Source of the DNA: an uncultured Lachnospiraceae bacterium
GTDB taxonomy: Bacteria; Bacillota; Clostridia; Lachnospirales; Lachnospiraceae
Reading direction: 5' to 3'
DNA: 64,000 nucleotides
Assembly (NCBI GenBank): GCA_902779575.1
Contig: CACZBW010000019.1
Location: forward strand, 1 to 64,000
The position numbers and the translations under genes were made by a program. Below, piece after piece: positions 53,580 through 61,433 of this stretch (its first letter is position 1; each line of letters begins with the position of its first letter). The notes beneath the pieces are model-generated. The model searched no databases. It was given only the letters and a program-made list of their open reading frames with translations, and had not been told where the DNA came from.

Positions 53580-54491
53580 ATGAAAGCAGCTAAAGGAAAA
53601 TCGAACAGGATCCACCATGACAGAGTATTTCCGGCGGTAAACGCGATCTTTCTGATCCTCCTTATGTTTGTTACCCTGTATCCGGTGCTCAACACCGTCG
53701 CCTATTCCTTCAACGAAGGAACCGACGCGCTGAGAGGAAATATCGGCCTCTGGCCCAGGGTATTCAGTCTTGAGAGCTACAAATCCATCCTGTCGGACAA
53801 AGCGGTCTACCAGGCAGCCTGGATCTCGGCCTCAAAGACAGTCCTGATCACGCTTCTCAACCTCTTCTGGACCAGCATGCTGGCATACTGCCTGTCCAGA
53901 AAAGAATTTGTTCTGAGAAGATTCATCACCGTCATCATGGTCCTTACCATGTACGTGAATGCGGGACTGATTCCGAACTACCTTCTGATTTCCAAAACAC
54001 TGCATCTTAGCAACAATTACCTGGTCTACATCATCCCGACCATGTTCTCATGTTTTAACATGATCGTCATCCGGACCTATATCGCGAGCCTGCCGGAAGC
54101 ACTGGTGGAATCAGCGAGAATCGACGGCGCCGGAGATATCCGGGTATTCTGGCAGATCATTTTCCCGCTCTGCAAACCGGTTCTTGCCACTGTCGCCCTT
54201 TTCGTCGCGGTCGGCAGCTGGAACAGCTGGTTTGACACCTATCTGTACTGCGGAGGCAAGAAAGAACTCTACAGCCTTCAGTACCTTCTGAAGATGAAGC
54301 TGGCAACGACCCAGGCGAGCGCGAACGCCGCGAAGACAACCGCGGAAGCTCTCAACACTCTGGGACAGACCACGCCGATCACGATCCGCTGCGCAATCAC
54401 GGTCATCGCGACTGTTCCGATCCTGATTGTATATCCGTTCCTGCAGAAATATTTCGTAACAGGAATCGCGCTCGGAAGCGTGAAAGAATAA
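53580..54491 (+). CDS. ABC transporter permease, LplC/MalG-like (CUT1)
   Basis: This 303-residue second permease has six hydrophobic helices, with YPVLNTVAYSFNEG after the first helix and the EAA loop ALVESARIDGAGDIRVFWQIIFPL. It ends in the family-typical QKYFVTGIALGSVKE. GAAAGGGGGAAAG lies before the ATG. No MsmX/UgpC-type ATPase follows; CUT1 importers of this kind often share one encoded elsewhere. The operon closes with the terminator downstream. Confidence 0.93.
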   Translation: MKAAKGKSNRIHHDRVFPAVNAIFLILLMFVTLYPVLNTVAYSFNEGTDALRGNIGLWPRVFSLESYKSILSDKAVYQAAWISASKTVLITLLNLFWTSMLAYCLSRKEFVLRRFITVIMVLTMYVNAGLIPNYLLISKTLHLSNNYLVYIIPTMFSCFNMIVIRTYIASLPEALVESARIDGAGDIRVFWQIIFPLCKPVLATVALFVAVGSWNSWFDTYLYCGGKKELYSLQYLLKMKLATTQASANAAKTTAEALNTLGQTTPITIRCAITVIATVPILIVYPFLQKYFVTGIALGSVKE

Positions 54492-54570
54492 CGGTTACCC
54501 ATTTCACGACCTGCCTAAGGCCAAAAGCAGGTCTGTGAACGTAACATAAAACTTATACGTATCCTGATAA

Positions 54571-54617
54571 AAGATGCCTGAGAATCCGTTGCTTGTGCGG
54601 GTTTTCAGGCATCTTTT
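54571..54617 (+). terminator. Terminator of the CUT1 importer operon
   Basis: AAGATGCCTGA.AA.CCG (from 54571) pairs with CGGGTTTTCAGGCATCTTTTT (to about 54618), a long stem followed by a T-run. Confidence 0.88.
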
Positions 54618-54742
54618 TAATATATTGATGTTGAACTCGGATGCGCGCCTGATTATATTTATTAACAGAGAGGCAGCGAAAGATAAGTTACGCAAATTCT
54701 GAAAAAGATATAAATGCGGATGACTATAGGAGTAGAAAAATC

Positions 54743-55561
54743 GTGAAGAAATATGCTTTCCCCTTACTTATGCTGGCCATATTCGAGACAGTAGCTGTAA
54801 CGCTGTGGCTCAGCAAGGGCAATATCTTCTATCTATTTAACTTCAGTTATATCGGATGCTCCATCGCGCTGGGAATTTTCCTGTATATCAGAGAATACAG
54901 GCATGCCAGGCGCATCGTCCAGCTGCTTGTCGGCCTGTATATGCTGATTTATCTTGGTCTGATCTGCGGGGAAAATATGCAGATCGAAGGCTTCTGGTAT
55001 TATCTCTTTACAGGTGTCTTCGAAGCCGCGACGATCCATTACGCAGTGGCAAAGATATTCGGCCCCCTGATCTTCGGGCGGGGCTGGTGCGGCTATGCCT
55101 GCTGGACGGCGATGGTGCTGGATTTCCTGCCCTATAAGGTACCGGCGCAGCCCAGGAAAAAACTGGGATGGATCCGCTATATTACCTTTGTTTTGTCCCT
55201 GATCTTCGTGGCGGCTTTGTTTCTGGCGCATGTCGGGAATCTCGAGCGAATCATGTTCTGGGCATTCATTATAGGCAATGTTTTGTATTATGCAGTCGGA
55301 ATCATCCTTGCATATGCATTTAAGGATAACCGCGCCTTCTGCAAATATATCTGTCCCGTAACCGTGTTTTTGAAGCCTATGAGTTACTTTGCGCTACTGC
55401 GGGTGAAGTGCGACAAAGAGAAATGTGTTTCCTGCGGGAAATGCAGAAAAGTGTGCCCGATGAATGTTGACGTGACGGATAATTCAAGAAAGAGAGAAAA
55501 TGGTACAGAGTGCATTCTGTGTATGGAGTGCGTGAAGAATTGTCCGAAGGGAGCACTATGA
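54743..55561 (+). CDS. Membrane polyferredoxin, NapH/YccM-like
   Basis: This 272-residue protein has about five to six hydrophobic helices, the GRGWCGYACWTAMVLDF cysteine motif at the membrane face near residue 113, and two C-terminal [4Fe-4S] sites: CDKEKCVSCGKCRKVCPMNVD and CILCMECVKNCP (the first motif is given at 21 residues or fewer by its cysteines only). It likely carries electrons across or along the membrane. No reductase partner is adjacent. Translation starts at GTG 54743; TAGGAG lies 12 bases upstream. The stop codon is followed at once by a hairpin-rich element. Confidence 0.85.
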   Translation: MKKYAFPLLMLAIFETVAVTLWLSKGNIFYLFNFSYIGCSIALGIFLYIREYRHARRIVQLLVGLYMLIYLGLICGENMQIEGFWYYLFTGVFEAATIHYAVAKIFGPLIFGRGWCGYACWTAMVLDFLPYKVPAQPRKKLGWIRYITFVLSLIFVAALFLAHVGNLERIMFWAFIIGNVLYYAVGIILAYAFKDNRAFCKYICPVTVFLKPMSYFALLRVKCDKEKCVSCGKCRKVCPMNVDVTDNSRKRENGTECILCMECVKNCPKGAL

Positions 55562-55564
55562 AAA

Positions 55565-55722
55565 CTCGAACGCTTGCGTTCGCTACGCTAGAGACCGCTC
55601 AAAAGGACCAGCGAGCCTCACCTCCGGCCACTGCGTGGCCTACGGACGAAGAAACACTAAGGCTCGCGGAGCTCGCCAAGTGTTTCTAACGTGCGTCCTC
55701 GAACGCGTGCGTTCGGTCCTTT
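55565..55722. repeat. Composite palindromic element flanked by 18-bp direct repeats
   Basis: CTCGAACGCxTGCGTTCG occurs at 55565-55582 and 55698-55715 with one difference; each copy is itself a hairpin. Between them are GGCCAC-TGC-GTGGCC (55626-55640) and AGAAACACT...AGTGTTTCT (55650-55658 with 55679-55687). AAAGGACC (55602-55609) pairs with GGTCCTTT (55715-55722), closing a large multi-branched fold. No gene is visible inside. Confidence 0.7.
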
Positions 55723-55769
55723 AAAGGTCGCTGGTTTAGACCATTTGCATCGATCAAAAAAGGAGTGCC
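55709..55769 (+). pseudogene. Inverted, degraded copy of the 3' half of tRNA-Pro
   Basis: Read on the plus strand, GCGTTCGG, then GGTCGCTGGTT, then GCATCGATCAAAAAAGGAG follow in the same order and nearly the same spacing as in the functional tRNA-Pro on the minus strand (anticodon arm, T-arm, acceptor 3' strand, terminator). The anticodon stem and T-arm are mutated, with single-base gaps. The last 23 bases are also the exact left arm of the shared palindrome, so part of the similarity follows from that symmetry. Confidence 0.5.
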
Positions 55770-55787
55770 TAATGGCACTCCTTTTTT
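55754..55787 (-). terminator. Terminator of tRNA-Pro
   Basis: GGAGTGCC/GGCACTCC with a 4-base loop (55762-55781) is flanked by A and T runs. On the minus strand TTTTTT follows the stem. The symmetry continues to a perfect 23-bp inverted repeat (55747-55769 with 55774-55796), whose right arm includes the last bases of the tRNA acceptor stem. Confidence 0.85.
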
Positions 55788-55789
55788 GA

Positions 55790-55863
55790 TCGATGCGACT
55801 GGATTTGAACCAGCGGCCTCTGCGTCCCGAACGCAGCGCTCTACCAAACTGAGCCACGCATCG
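55790..55863 (-). tRNA. tRNA-Pro, anticodon CGG
   Basis: On the minus strand the acceptor stem CGATGCG/CGCATCG is perfect. The D-arm is GCTC...GAGC, the anticodon stem CTGCG/CGCAG encloses TTCGGGA with anticodon CGG (reads CCG), and the T-arm GCTGG-TTCAAAT-CCAGT has one wobble pair. The discriminator is A (55790) and CCA is not encoded. Length is 74 with discriminator. Confidence 0.95.
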
Positions 55864-56035
55864 TTATTCAGTTTTGCTTTTCGGAATTGCTTTCCGAAGC
55901 AAGCTTCATTATAATAACACCATGCTTTCGAAACTGCAAGCCTTTTTTATAATTTTTTGTCCAAGATAATTTTTGCGTTATTTATATAAGCCTGCCTGGC
56001 TTTTTAGGCAAGGCTTTTGATGATCGGGTAATCGT

Positions 56036-57085
56036 ATGGAATACTATTATGCCCCGATGCAGGGGCTTACAACGGCGCTTTACAGGCACATACATCATGA
56101 ATTCTTTCCGGGCACGGATCAATATTATACCCCTTTTCTGGCTGCCCATCAGACTTTGAATTTCAAGCAGAAGGAGATCCGTGATATTCTTCCCGAGAAT
56201 ACGCGGCAGGTGCCGACGATTCCGCAGGTACTGGGGAATAAGGCGGATCAGGTTGCCTGGGCGGTGGCGGAGATTGCCAGATACGGCTACCGGGAGATCA
56301 ATTTTAATCTGGGATGTTCGATGCCTACCGTGGCGAAACGGGGAAAGGGTGCCGGCTTTCTGAAGGATCCGGATCTTCTGGACCGCTTCTTCGATGCTTT
56401 TTTTGAAAACCTGGAGAGAGAATATGATTTGTCCGCAGACGGGAAATCCGGTGAGAAGGGCTGCGGGGGCGTGGTAAAAACAGTGTTCGGCCAGGAGGAA
56501 TGCGGCGGGGGCGCACCGGAAAATCTGTCTCAAAAAAGGAACACTATCCGTTTCACGGTAAAGACGAGGATCGGCACGATGGATGCTTTCCGGGCGGATG
56601 ATCTGATACAGGTTTACAATCGCTATCCCATCAGCCTTCTGATCATTCATCCCAGAACGGCCAAAGATCTTTATGGAAATACCCCTGATCTGGAGACTTT
56701 CGGAAAGATGCTGGAGGAGAGTGCCCATCCTGTGTGCTATAACGGTGATCTCTGTATCGAAAAGGATCTGGAAGAGCTGATGACACGTTTCCCACAGCTG
56801 GAACGGGTCATGATCGGCCGCGGTCTGCTCCGGAATCCTGCCCTGGTCAGGGAATTGCAGGGAGGAGAGAAGCTGACGGAAGAGGAGACCATGCGCTTTC
56901 ATACACGGCTGTACCGGGAATATCTTGAGATCTATCCGGATTCCAGGCAGGTGGTGGACAAGATGAAGGGACTCTGGACCTATCACGGCAGCTGGTTTAA
57001 AGGAAAAGAGAAAGAATTGAAAGCGATCAGAAAATCCCGCACGGCTCAGGAGTATGAAGCAGCTGTGGCGAGACTCTATGGATAA
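56036..57085 (+). CDS. tRNA-dihydrouridine synthase family protein
   Basis: This 349-residue flavoprotein reduces uridine in tRNA D-loops. The FMN barrel starts YYAPMQGLTTALYR. The catalytic-loop motif is INFNLGCSMPTVAKRGKGAG, with the conserved Cys but Ser in place of the usual Pro after it. VKTRIGTMDAF, IIHPRTAKDLYGN and YNGDL mark the later strands. About 40 residues (roughly 130-170, including CGGVVKTVFGQEECGGG) between the catalytic loop and the VKTRIG strand look like a lineage-specific insertion. The ATG at 56036 has no strong ribosome binding site. Which uridine is modified is not known. Confidence 0.85.
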   Translation: MEYYYAPMQGLTTALYRHIHHEFFPGTDQYYTPFLAAHQTLNFKQKEIRDILPENTRQVPTIPQVLGNKADQVAWAVAEIARYGYREINFNLGCSMPTVAKRGKGAGFLKDPDLLDRFFDAFFENLEREYDLSADGKSGEKGCGGVVKTVFGQEECGGGAPENLSQKRNTIRFTVKTRIGTMDAFRADDLIQVYNRYPISLLIIHPRTAKDLYGNTPDLETFGKMLEESAHPVCYNGDLCIEKDLEELMTRFPQLERVMIGRGLLRNPALVRELQGGEKLTEEETMRFHTRLYREYLEIYPDSRQVVDKMKGLWTYHGSWFKGKEKELKAIRKSRTAQEYEAAVARLYG

Positions 57086-57139
57086 TAGTCTTAAAAAATA
57101 GCTGTGAAATGATGGCTAAGTAATAATAGCTGTAAGATG

Positions 57140-57169
57140 GGAATGCGGGGGCTAACGCCCCCGCATTCC
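57140..57169. terminator. Strong hairpin between convergent genes
   Basis: GGAATGCGGGGGC and GCCCCCGCATTCC form a perfect 13-bp stem with a TAAC loop (57140-57169). There is no T-run, but its stability and its position between the convergent Dus and EEP genes suggest a transcript-end or RNA-stability element. Confidence 0.55.
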
Positions 57170-57294
57170 TGGAATATAGCTCCAAATATAATACAGTTTT
57201 GAAAATCCTACCTTTGTCCAGAAATCCTTTGTCTCAGGGATTTAGCCCGGATTCCGTTCCGTTACAGTGGTCAGCTTCGGTAATACCCTTCACT

Positions 57295-58536
57295 TCAGGG
57301 ATTCAGCTGCACTGTCAGCTTCACCGGGTTATGGTCTGAGTTGACAAAGCCCAGATCCAGGGTTTCTACGCTCAAGGCGGTGACGTTGGGCGATGCGATG
57401 AAACCGTCGATCAGGTAATACTGGAAGCTTTCATCCTCCGGATCATAAGGCCGGTCGAGGGACCTGCAGCTGGGAACGGAGTTGTCCATAAAGAACTGCC
57501 AGCCCTCCGGGAATTGTTCTTCCTCCAGCAGGCCGCATTCCCAGAGGCCTTCCCCCTGTACCGGGTACATGGAGGTGTCCGTTCCGGAGAAGGACTGGTT
57601 GAAGTCGCCGCCGGCGATGACATAGTTTCCTTTGCTGTATTCTTCTTCCAGGAAGTTTGCCAGGACTTTTGTCTGCTCGATTTTGCCTTCGCCGCTGTCG
57701 TAGGCCTCCAGGTGCAGGTTTACCAGGACAAGCTGCCGATCACTGCCCTCAATCGGGATATATTCGGCGAGAAGGCATCTCTTCAGGTTCACCAGGCGCA
57801 CAGGCCAGGAGAAGGGGCAGGGCAGCTGGATGCGGCTGGCTCGCTCCGCCTGATACCTGCTCAGGGTCAGGATGCCGGAATCCACCTTGCCGATGGGCGG
57901 AACGGGATAAGGAAGGAACAGGACCTTGAAATTGTTCGCAAAGGCGGTCTGATAATCCGGCAGCCGGGCAGACAGGGTATCCACTCCGTTAATCCGGTAG
58001 CTGCGGGTGGAATTCCGGTCGACCTCCTGCAGGAGAACGAAGTCCGGGTTTTCGGCTTCCAGCTTCGAGGCAAATGCTTCCAGATTCTCCTGAACCTGCT
58101 CTTTTGTCTGGGTTCGGATTCCCTTGCCGCCGTCCATGAAAAAGTCGGCATTTTTGCCCAGACCACTGTAGCCGATGTTCCAGCTGAGAACTGTGAGTTT
58201 CTGAGAAGGAACGCCATCGCCCGCTGCTGCGTCAGATTCATCCGCATCCGGAGTTTCTGCTTTATCGTCAGAAGCACTTTCGGCTCCTTCTGACTCAGTC
58301 AGTATTTCTGCTCCGCTATTGGCTACGCTTCCTGCCTCCTCCGACCCGGCCAGCGTTTCTGATCCGCCGTCAGCCATCTCCGGCACTGCCAGTGTTTTTG
58401 CTCCACCCCCTTCCAGTGCCAGTTCTGTAACATCTGCCGGCCGGTATTCCACAGCAGACAGCAGGCCAAAGAATCCGATTAATAGAAGCAACAGCGCCAG
58501 TAAAATGACACCGGTCAGCTTAAATACCTTTCTCAT
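57295..58536 (-). CDS. Membrane-anchored endonuclease/exonuclease/phosphatase family protein
   Basis: This 413-residue protein has an N-terminal membrane helix (LTGVILLALLLLLIGFFGLL) and an outward-facing EEP domain. Active-site elements: LSWNIGYSGLG, the Glu in FVLLQEVDRNS, NLHLEAYDSG, GDFNQSFSG and the terminal SDHNPV. Substrates in this superfamily include nucleic acids and phospholipids (sphingomyelinase-like). An acidic, Ala/Glu/Ser-rich linker of about 70 residues (SEEAGSVANSGAEIL...) joins anchor and enzyme. A GGGGAGGGGAT-type site lies upstream of the ATG. It is divergent from the capsule cluster. Confidence 0.85.
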   Translation of the reverse strand: MRKVFKLTGVILLALLLLLIGFFGLLSAVEYRPADVTELALEGGGAKTLAVPEMADGGSETLAGSEEAGSVANSGAEILTESEGAESASDDKAETPDADESDAAAGDGVPSQKLTVLSWNIGYSGLGKNADFFMDGGKGIRTQTKEQVQENLEAFASKLEAENPDFVLLQEVDRNSTRSYRINGVDTLSARLPDYQTAFANNFKVLFLPYPVPPIGKVDSGILTLSRYQAERASRIQLPCPFSWPVRLVNLKRCLLAEYIPIEGSDRQLVLVNLHLEAYDSGEGKIEQTKVLANFLEEEYSKGNYVIAGGDFNQSFSGTDTSMYPVQGEGLWECGLLEEEQFPEGWQFFMDNSVPSCRSLDRPYDPEDESFQYYLIDGFIASPNVTALSVETLDLGFVNSDHNPVKLTVQLNP

Positions 58537-58973
58537 ATAGATCCCCTCCCCGGAATGAGATGAAGTGCAAAATTAAAAACAGTCTTTGCCAACCATAGAT
58601 GTATATACATGTTTGTGCCTTTATATGATAAAAAATATGAAAAACATTGTCAACTTTGATCATCATCGATGGTTCTGCTTATAGAAATCTTCATAATTCC
58701 TTAAAAAATCAACGTTTTTCGCCTATAGAATATTGTTTACAGGATGGATTTATGGTATAGTATTTGCGGTTTAATAGCTTGGGACGATCTATAAGCTTTG
58801 CCGTTGTATAAAAGCTCCATATTCTGACAGTTTATTCACAAAGTTTGGGCGCGCAGAATCCTTTTTTGGCGTATCTGAACGTGCCGAATGATAACTTATG
58901 TCAGGATTTTATTTGTTTTATGTATTGACGAAAGCCTGGTTCGGTCCTATAAAAAAGAGTGGCGGGTGCAGAG
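58537..58973. other. 437-bp divergent region upstream of the capsule cluster
   Basis: A/T-rich compared with the rest of the window. It contains the plus-strand promoter candidate (58732-58760), a long leader after it, and the undefined promoter of the minus-strand EEP gene. No gene is visible. Confidence 0.6.
58732..58760 (+). promoter_or_regulatory. Promoter candidate for the exopolysaccharide cluster
   Basis: TTGTTT (58732-58737), 17-base spacer, TATAGT (58755-58760). The first start codon is about 205 bases downstream, so the mRNA would have a long 5' leader. Confidence 0.6.
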
Positions 58974-59693
58974 ATGATAACTGATATCTGGGATATTCAT
59001 TGCCATATCCTGCCGGGTGTGGATGACGGATCCCAGACGATGACAGAGTCGCTGGAAGCGATCGATGCCGCGGTCAGCCAGGGGATCAGACATTTTCTGG
59101 TGACACCGCATTTTCATCCGGGCCGTTATATGGTCTATGCAGAAACGGTGCGGGTGACGCTTGGACAACTCGCAAGAGCCTGCATCGAGAGCGGAAGGGA
59201 TGTGACCTTCTTCCCCGGACAGGAATGCTATTATTTCAGCGGACTGAAGGAGCTGCTCCGGAATGGAGAGGTCCTGACGCTGGCAGGAGGCAGATATGTT
59301 CTTCTGGAATTTGATCCGGATGTGCCTTTCAATTATATGAAACAGGGCTTCCGGGATCTGCAGTCAGCAGGGTACAGAATCGTGCTGGCTCATTTTGAAC
59401 GTTATAAATGTCTGAGAGAAGAGGGCCGTCTTAAGGAACTGAAGCAGGAGAACATTCTTCTGCAGATGAACTATGATATGCTTCTTGAAAAGAACGGGGT
59501 TTTCCGCAAAAACATCTGGCGCAGATATGTGCAGGACGGAACGGTGGATCTTCTGGGCAGCGATACCCACGGGACCCATTTCCGGCCAATTCACGCGGCG
59601 GAGGCCTTTCAGTGGCTTAAAAGTTCAGTGGACCGCGAAACCATCAACCGGATTCTGTACCGGAACGTTGACCGGATCCTGAACTCAGTATGA
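58974..59693 (+). CDS. CpsB/YwqE-type PHP tyrosine-protein phosphatase
   Basis: This manganese-dependent phosphatase of about 239 residues dephosphorylates the capsule tyrosine kinase. PHP metal motifs are in order: DIHCHILPGVDDGS, VTPHFHPGRY, LLEFDPD, LAHFERY and GSDTHG. The start may be ATG 58974 (MITDIWDIHCH) or GTG 58959; both have weak ribosome binding sites. It opens the cpsB-cpsC-cpsD-LCP order typical of Wzx/Wzy-dependent capsule loci of Firmicutes. Confidence 0.92.
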   Translation: MITDIWDIHCHILPGVDDGSQTMTESLEAIDAAVSQGIRHFLVTPHFHPGRYMVYAETVRVTLGQLARACIESGRDVTFFPGQECYYFSGLKELLRNGEVLTLAGGRYVLLEFDPDVPFNYMKQGFRDLQSAGYRIVLAHFERYKCLREEGRLKELKQENILLQMNYDMLLEKNGVFRKNIWRRYVQDGTVDLLGSDTHGTHFRPIHAAEAFQWLKSSVDRETINRILYRNVDRILNSV

Positions 59694-59798
59694 GGGAAAC
59701 AAGGGCGATTGACAGATCCTGAATCCGGTATTAGCTGAACTTTACAGCCCTTTTCAATTCTTAATCTGTAGTAGTAGATAACAACACCAGGAGTCAGA

Positions 59799-60527
59799 AT
59801 GGGAACTGTAACTGAGAATACGAATAAGAATGTGCCTGTACCTGCGAACGCGGCTAATGATCCGGAGATGGAGATCGATCTGATCGAGCTTTTCTTTACG
59901 CTTCTGGCCAACTGGAAGATCATCCTTCTGGCGATGATCGTCGGGATGGCGGCTACGGGTGCGGTACATCATTTCCTGATCAAGCCCAGCTACAGTGCCA
60001 GCACCGAACTCTATATCACCAGTTCGGATTCCGTGATCTCGATTCAGGATCTGCAGGTCGGAACAGCTCTGGCCGCGGACTATACCCGCATTATCAAGAG
60101 CCGCCGTGTGCTGAAAGATGTAATTGATACGCTTGAATTGGATACTACAGTTGAAAAGCTTCAGGGAATGATTACGGTTTCAAATCCTGCCAGTACGCAT
60201 ATTATCAGTACTTCCGTAGTGACCGGGGATCCGGAGCTGAGCAGGAATATTGCCAATGCGGTGCTCAATACCAGCATCGACGCGATCTATCAGGTTGTCG
60301 GGACCAGTGAGCCGACTATCATTGATTACGCGGAAGCAGAGGCCGTCAGGGAAGTTACACCCAGCCTTTATCGCTATCTGGCCATCGGCGCTCTGGCGGG
60401 AATTCTACTGGCGTGCGCTTTTGTGACGCTGCGTATGCTGACAGATAATACGATGAAGACGGATGAAGACGTGGAGCGTTATCTGCAGCTGCCGGTTCTG
60501 GCGGCGGTGCCGTTTTTTAAGGAATAA
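59799..60527 (+). CDS. Wzz/CpsC-type polysaccharide co-polymerase
   Basis: This 242-residue membrane protein controls chain length and activates the CpsD kinase. Two membrane helices, near residues 43-65 (WKIILLAMIVGMAATGAVHHF) and 195-215 (YLAIGALAGILLACAFVTL), flank an extracellular domain. The cytoplasmic tail ends DEDVERYLQLPVLAAVPFF, the usual contact with the kinase. Kinase and adaptor are separate proteins here, as in Gram-positive systems (the first helix is given by its bounds; its sequence is 21 residues or fewer). Spacing to cpsD is 75 bases. Confidence 0.9.
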   Translation: MGTVTENTNKNVPVPANAANDPEMEIDLIELFFTLLANWKIILLAMIVGMAATGAVHHFLIKPSYSASTELYITSSDSVISIQDLQVGTALAADYTRIIKSRRVLKDVIDTLELDTTVEKLQGMITVSNPASTHIISTSVVTGDPELSRNIANAVLNTSIDAIYQVVGTSEPTIIDYAEAEAVREVTPSLYRYLAIGALAGILLACAFVTLRMLTDNTMKTDEDVERYLQLPVLAAVPFFKE

Positions 60528-60602
60528 AAGAGACAGCTTCAGGGAAAGGGTGAAGAATCAACCTTTCCCACATTCTATAAAAACAGTCAGGAGAACGTCA
60601 GC

Positions 60603-61433
60603 ATGCCACAGGATATGGCCGGAACAGAACGATTCAGCAGCCGGACCGCGGAAGGAGGAACTTATAACCGCCAGACGCGGAAAGCCACCATGCAGGTCAG
60701 TGAGCTGCCCTTTCAGGTGAATGAGGCCATCAATGTCCTTCGGGGAAATCTTCAGCTTTCCGGATATAATGTCAAGGTGATCGCGGTTACCAGCGCGCTG
60801 ATCCACGAGGGAAAGTCTTCAGTCGCCTTCCGGCTCGCGAAGAGTTTCGCAGGTCTTGGAAAGAAAACCATATTTGTGGACTGCGACATCCGCAATTCCC
60901 ACATCATTACCCGTTATCAGGTAGGGGGTGTGGAGTATGGCCTGAGTGAATTTCTGAGCGGCAACACCTATATGCTGAATATTGTCTATCAGACAGATGA
61001 TGAGAATCTGGATATTATCTTCCCGGGTGCTTCCGCTCCGAATCCGAGTGAGCTCTTTTCGGGTGAGATGTTTGCCAATCTCCTGCAGCTCTGCCGCACC
61101 CATTATGATTATGTGATCATCGACACGCCGCCCATCAATGCCGTCATCGACGGCGTCCTCATCGCGAAACAGTGCGACGGGGCTGTCATGGTCGTGGAGA
61201 CCGGTGTTACTGACCGGCGCCAGTGCGTTAAAGCTACACGGCAGCTGGAGTATGCCGGGATCAAAGTCCTCGGCGCAGTCATGAACAAGGTGGGTTCCCG
61301 TAAAAACCGTTATGGCTACGGGTATGGATATGGCTATGGGTACGGTTATGGTTACGGAACCGGCACCGGATATGGTGAGGAGAAAGAGAAGAGCAGAAAG
61401 AAGAAAGGCCGGTCTGACGGGAAGAAGAAATGA
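60603..61433 (+). CDS. CpsD/YwqD-type BY-kinase with a long Gly-Tyr tail
   Basis: This 276-residue cytoplasmic tyrosine kinase drives capsule export by cycles of autophosphorylation. Walker A is VTSALIHEGKSSVAF (HEGKSS in place of the usual GEGKST), Walker A' is IFVDCDIR and Walker B is YVIIDTPPINAV. The C-terminal autophosphorylation cluster is a run of eight or more Gly-Tyr pairs followed by TGTGYG and a basic Lys-rich end. It overlaps the LCP gene by 4 bases (ATGA). An AUG at 60603 follows weak GGAGAACG. Confidence 0.93.
   Translation: MPQDMAGTERFSSRTAEGGTYNRQTRKATMQVSELPFQVNEAINVLRGNLQLSGYNVKVIAVTSALIHEGKSSVAFRLAKSFAGLGKKTIFVDCDIRNSHIITRYQVGGVEYGLSEFLSGNTYMLNIVYQTDDENLDIIFPGASAPNPSELFSGEMFANLLQLCRTHYDYVIIDTPPINAVIDGVLIAKQCDGAVMVVETGVTDRRQCVKATRQLEYAGIKVLGAVMNKVGSRKNRYGYGYGYGYGYGYGYGTGTGYGEEKEKSRKKKGRSDGKKK
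61309..61365 (+). repeat. Gly-Tyr codon repeat in the kinase gene
   Basis: A run of alternating GGN-TAT/TAC codons (units such as GGCTATGGGTACGG) encodes the tyrosine cluster. Synonymous variation breaks it into near but not exact 6-base repeats, so copy number may vary by slippage. Confidence 0.8.

Larger units (their letters stand above)
55562..56035. other. 474-bp interval: hairpin field, tRNA-Pro and flank
   Basis: It contains the structured element (55565-55722), a degraded inverted tRNA copy (about 55709-55769), the tRNA terminator, the tRNA-Pro gene (55790-55863) and about 170 bases of A/T-rich sequence before the Dus gene. The open frame on the minus strand at 55657-55857 is an artefact across the tRNA. 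Confidence 0.7.

Noticed and set aside
55657..55857. 66-codon minus-strand open frame starting MAQFGRALRSG
   Set aside because: It is read across the tRNA-Pro gene, a well-known source of spurious protein annotations.
55709..55863. Attachment site of an integrative element at tRNA-Pro
   Set aside because: The similar sequence is inverted rather than direct and no integrase or recombinase gene is present.
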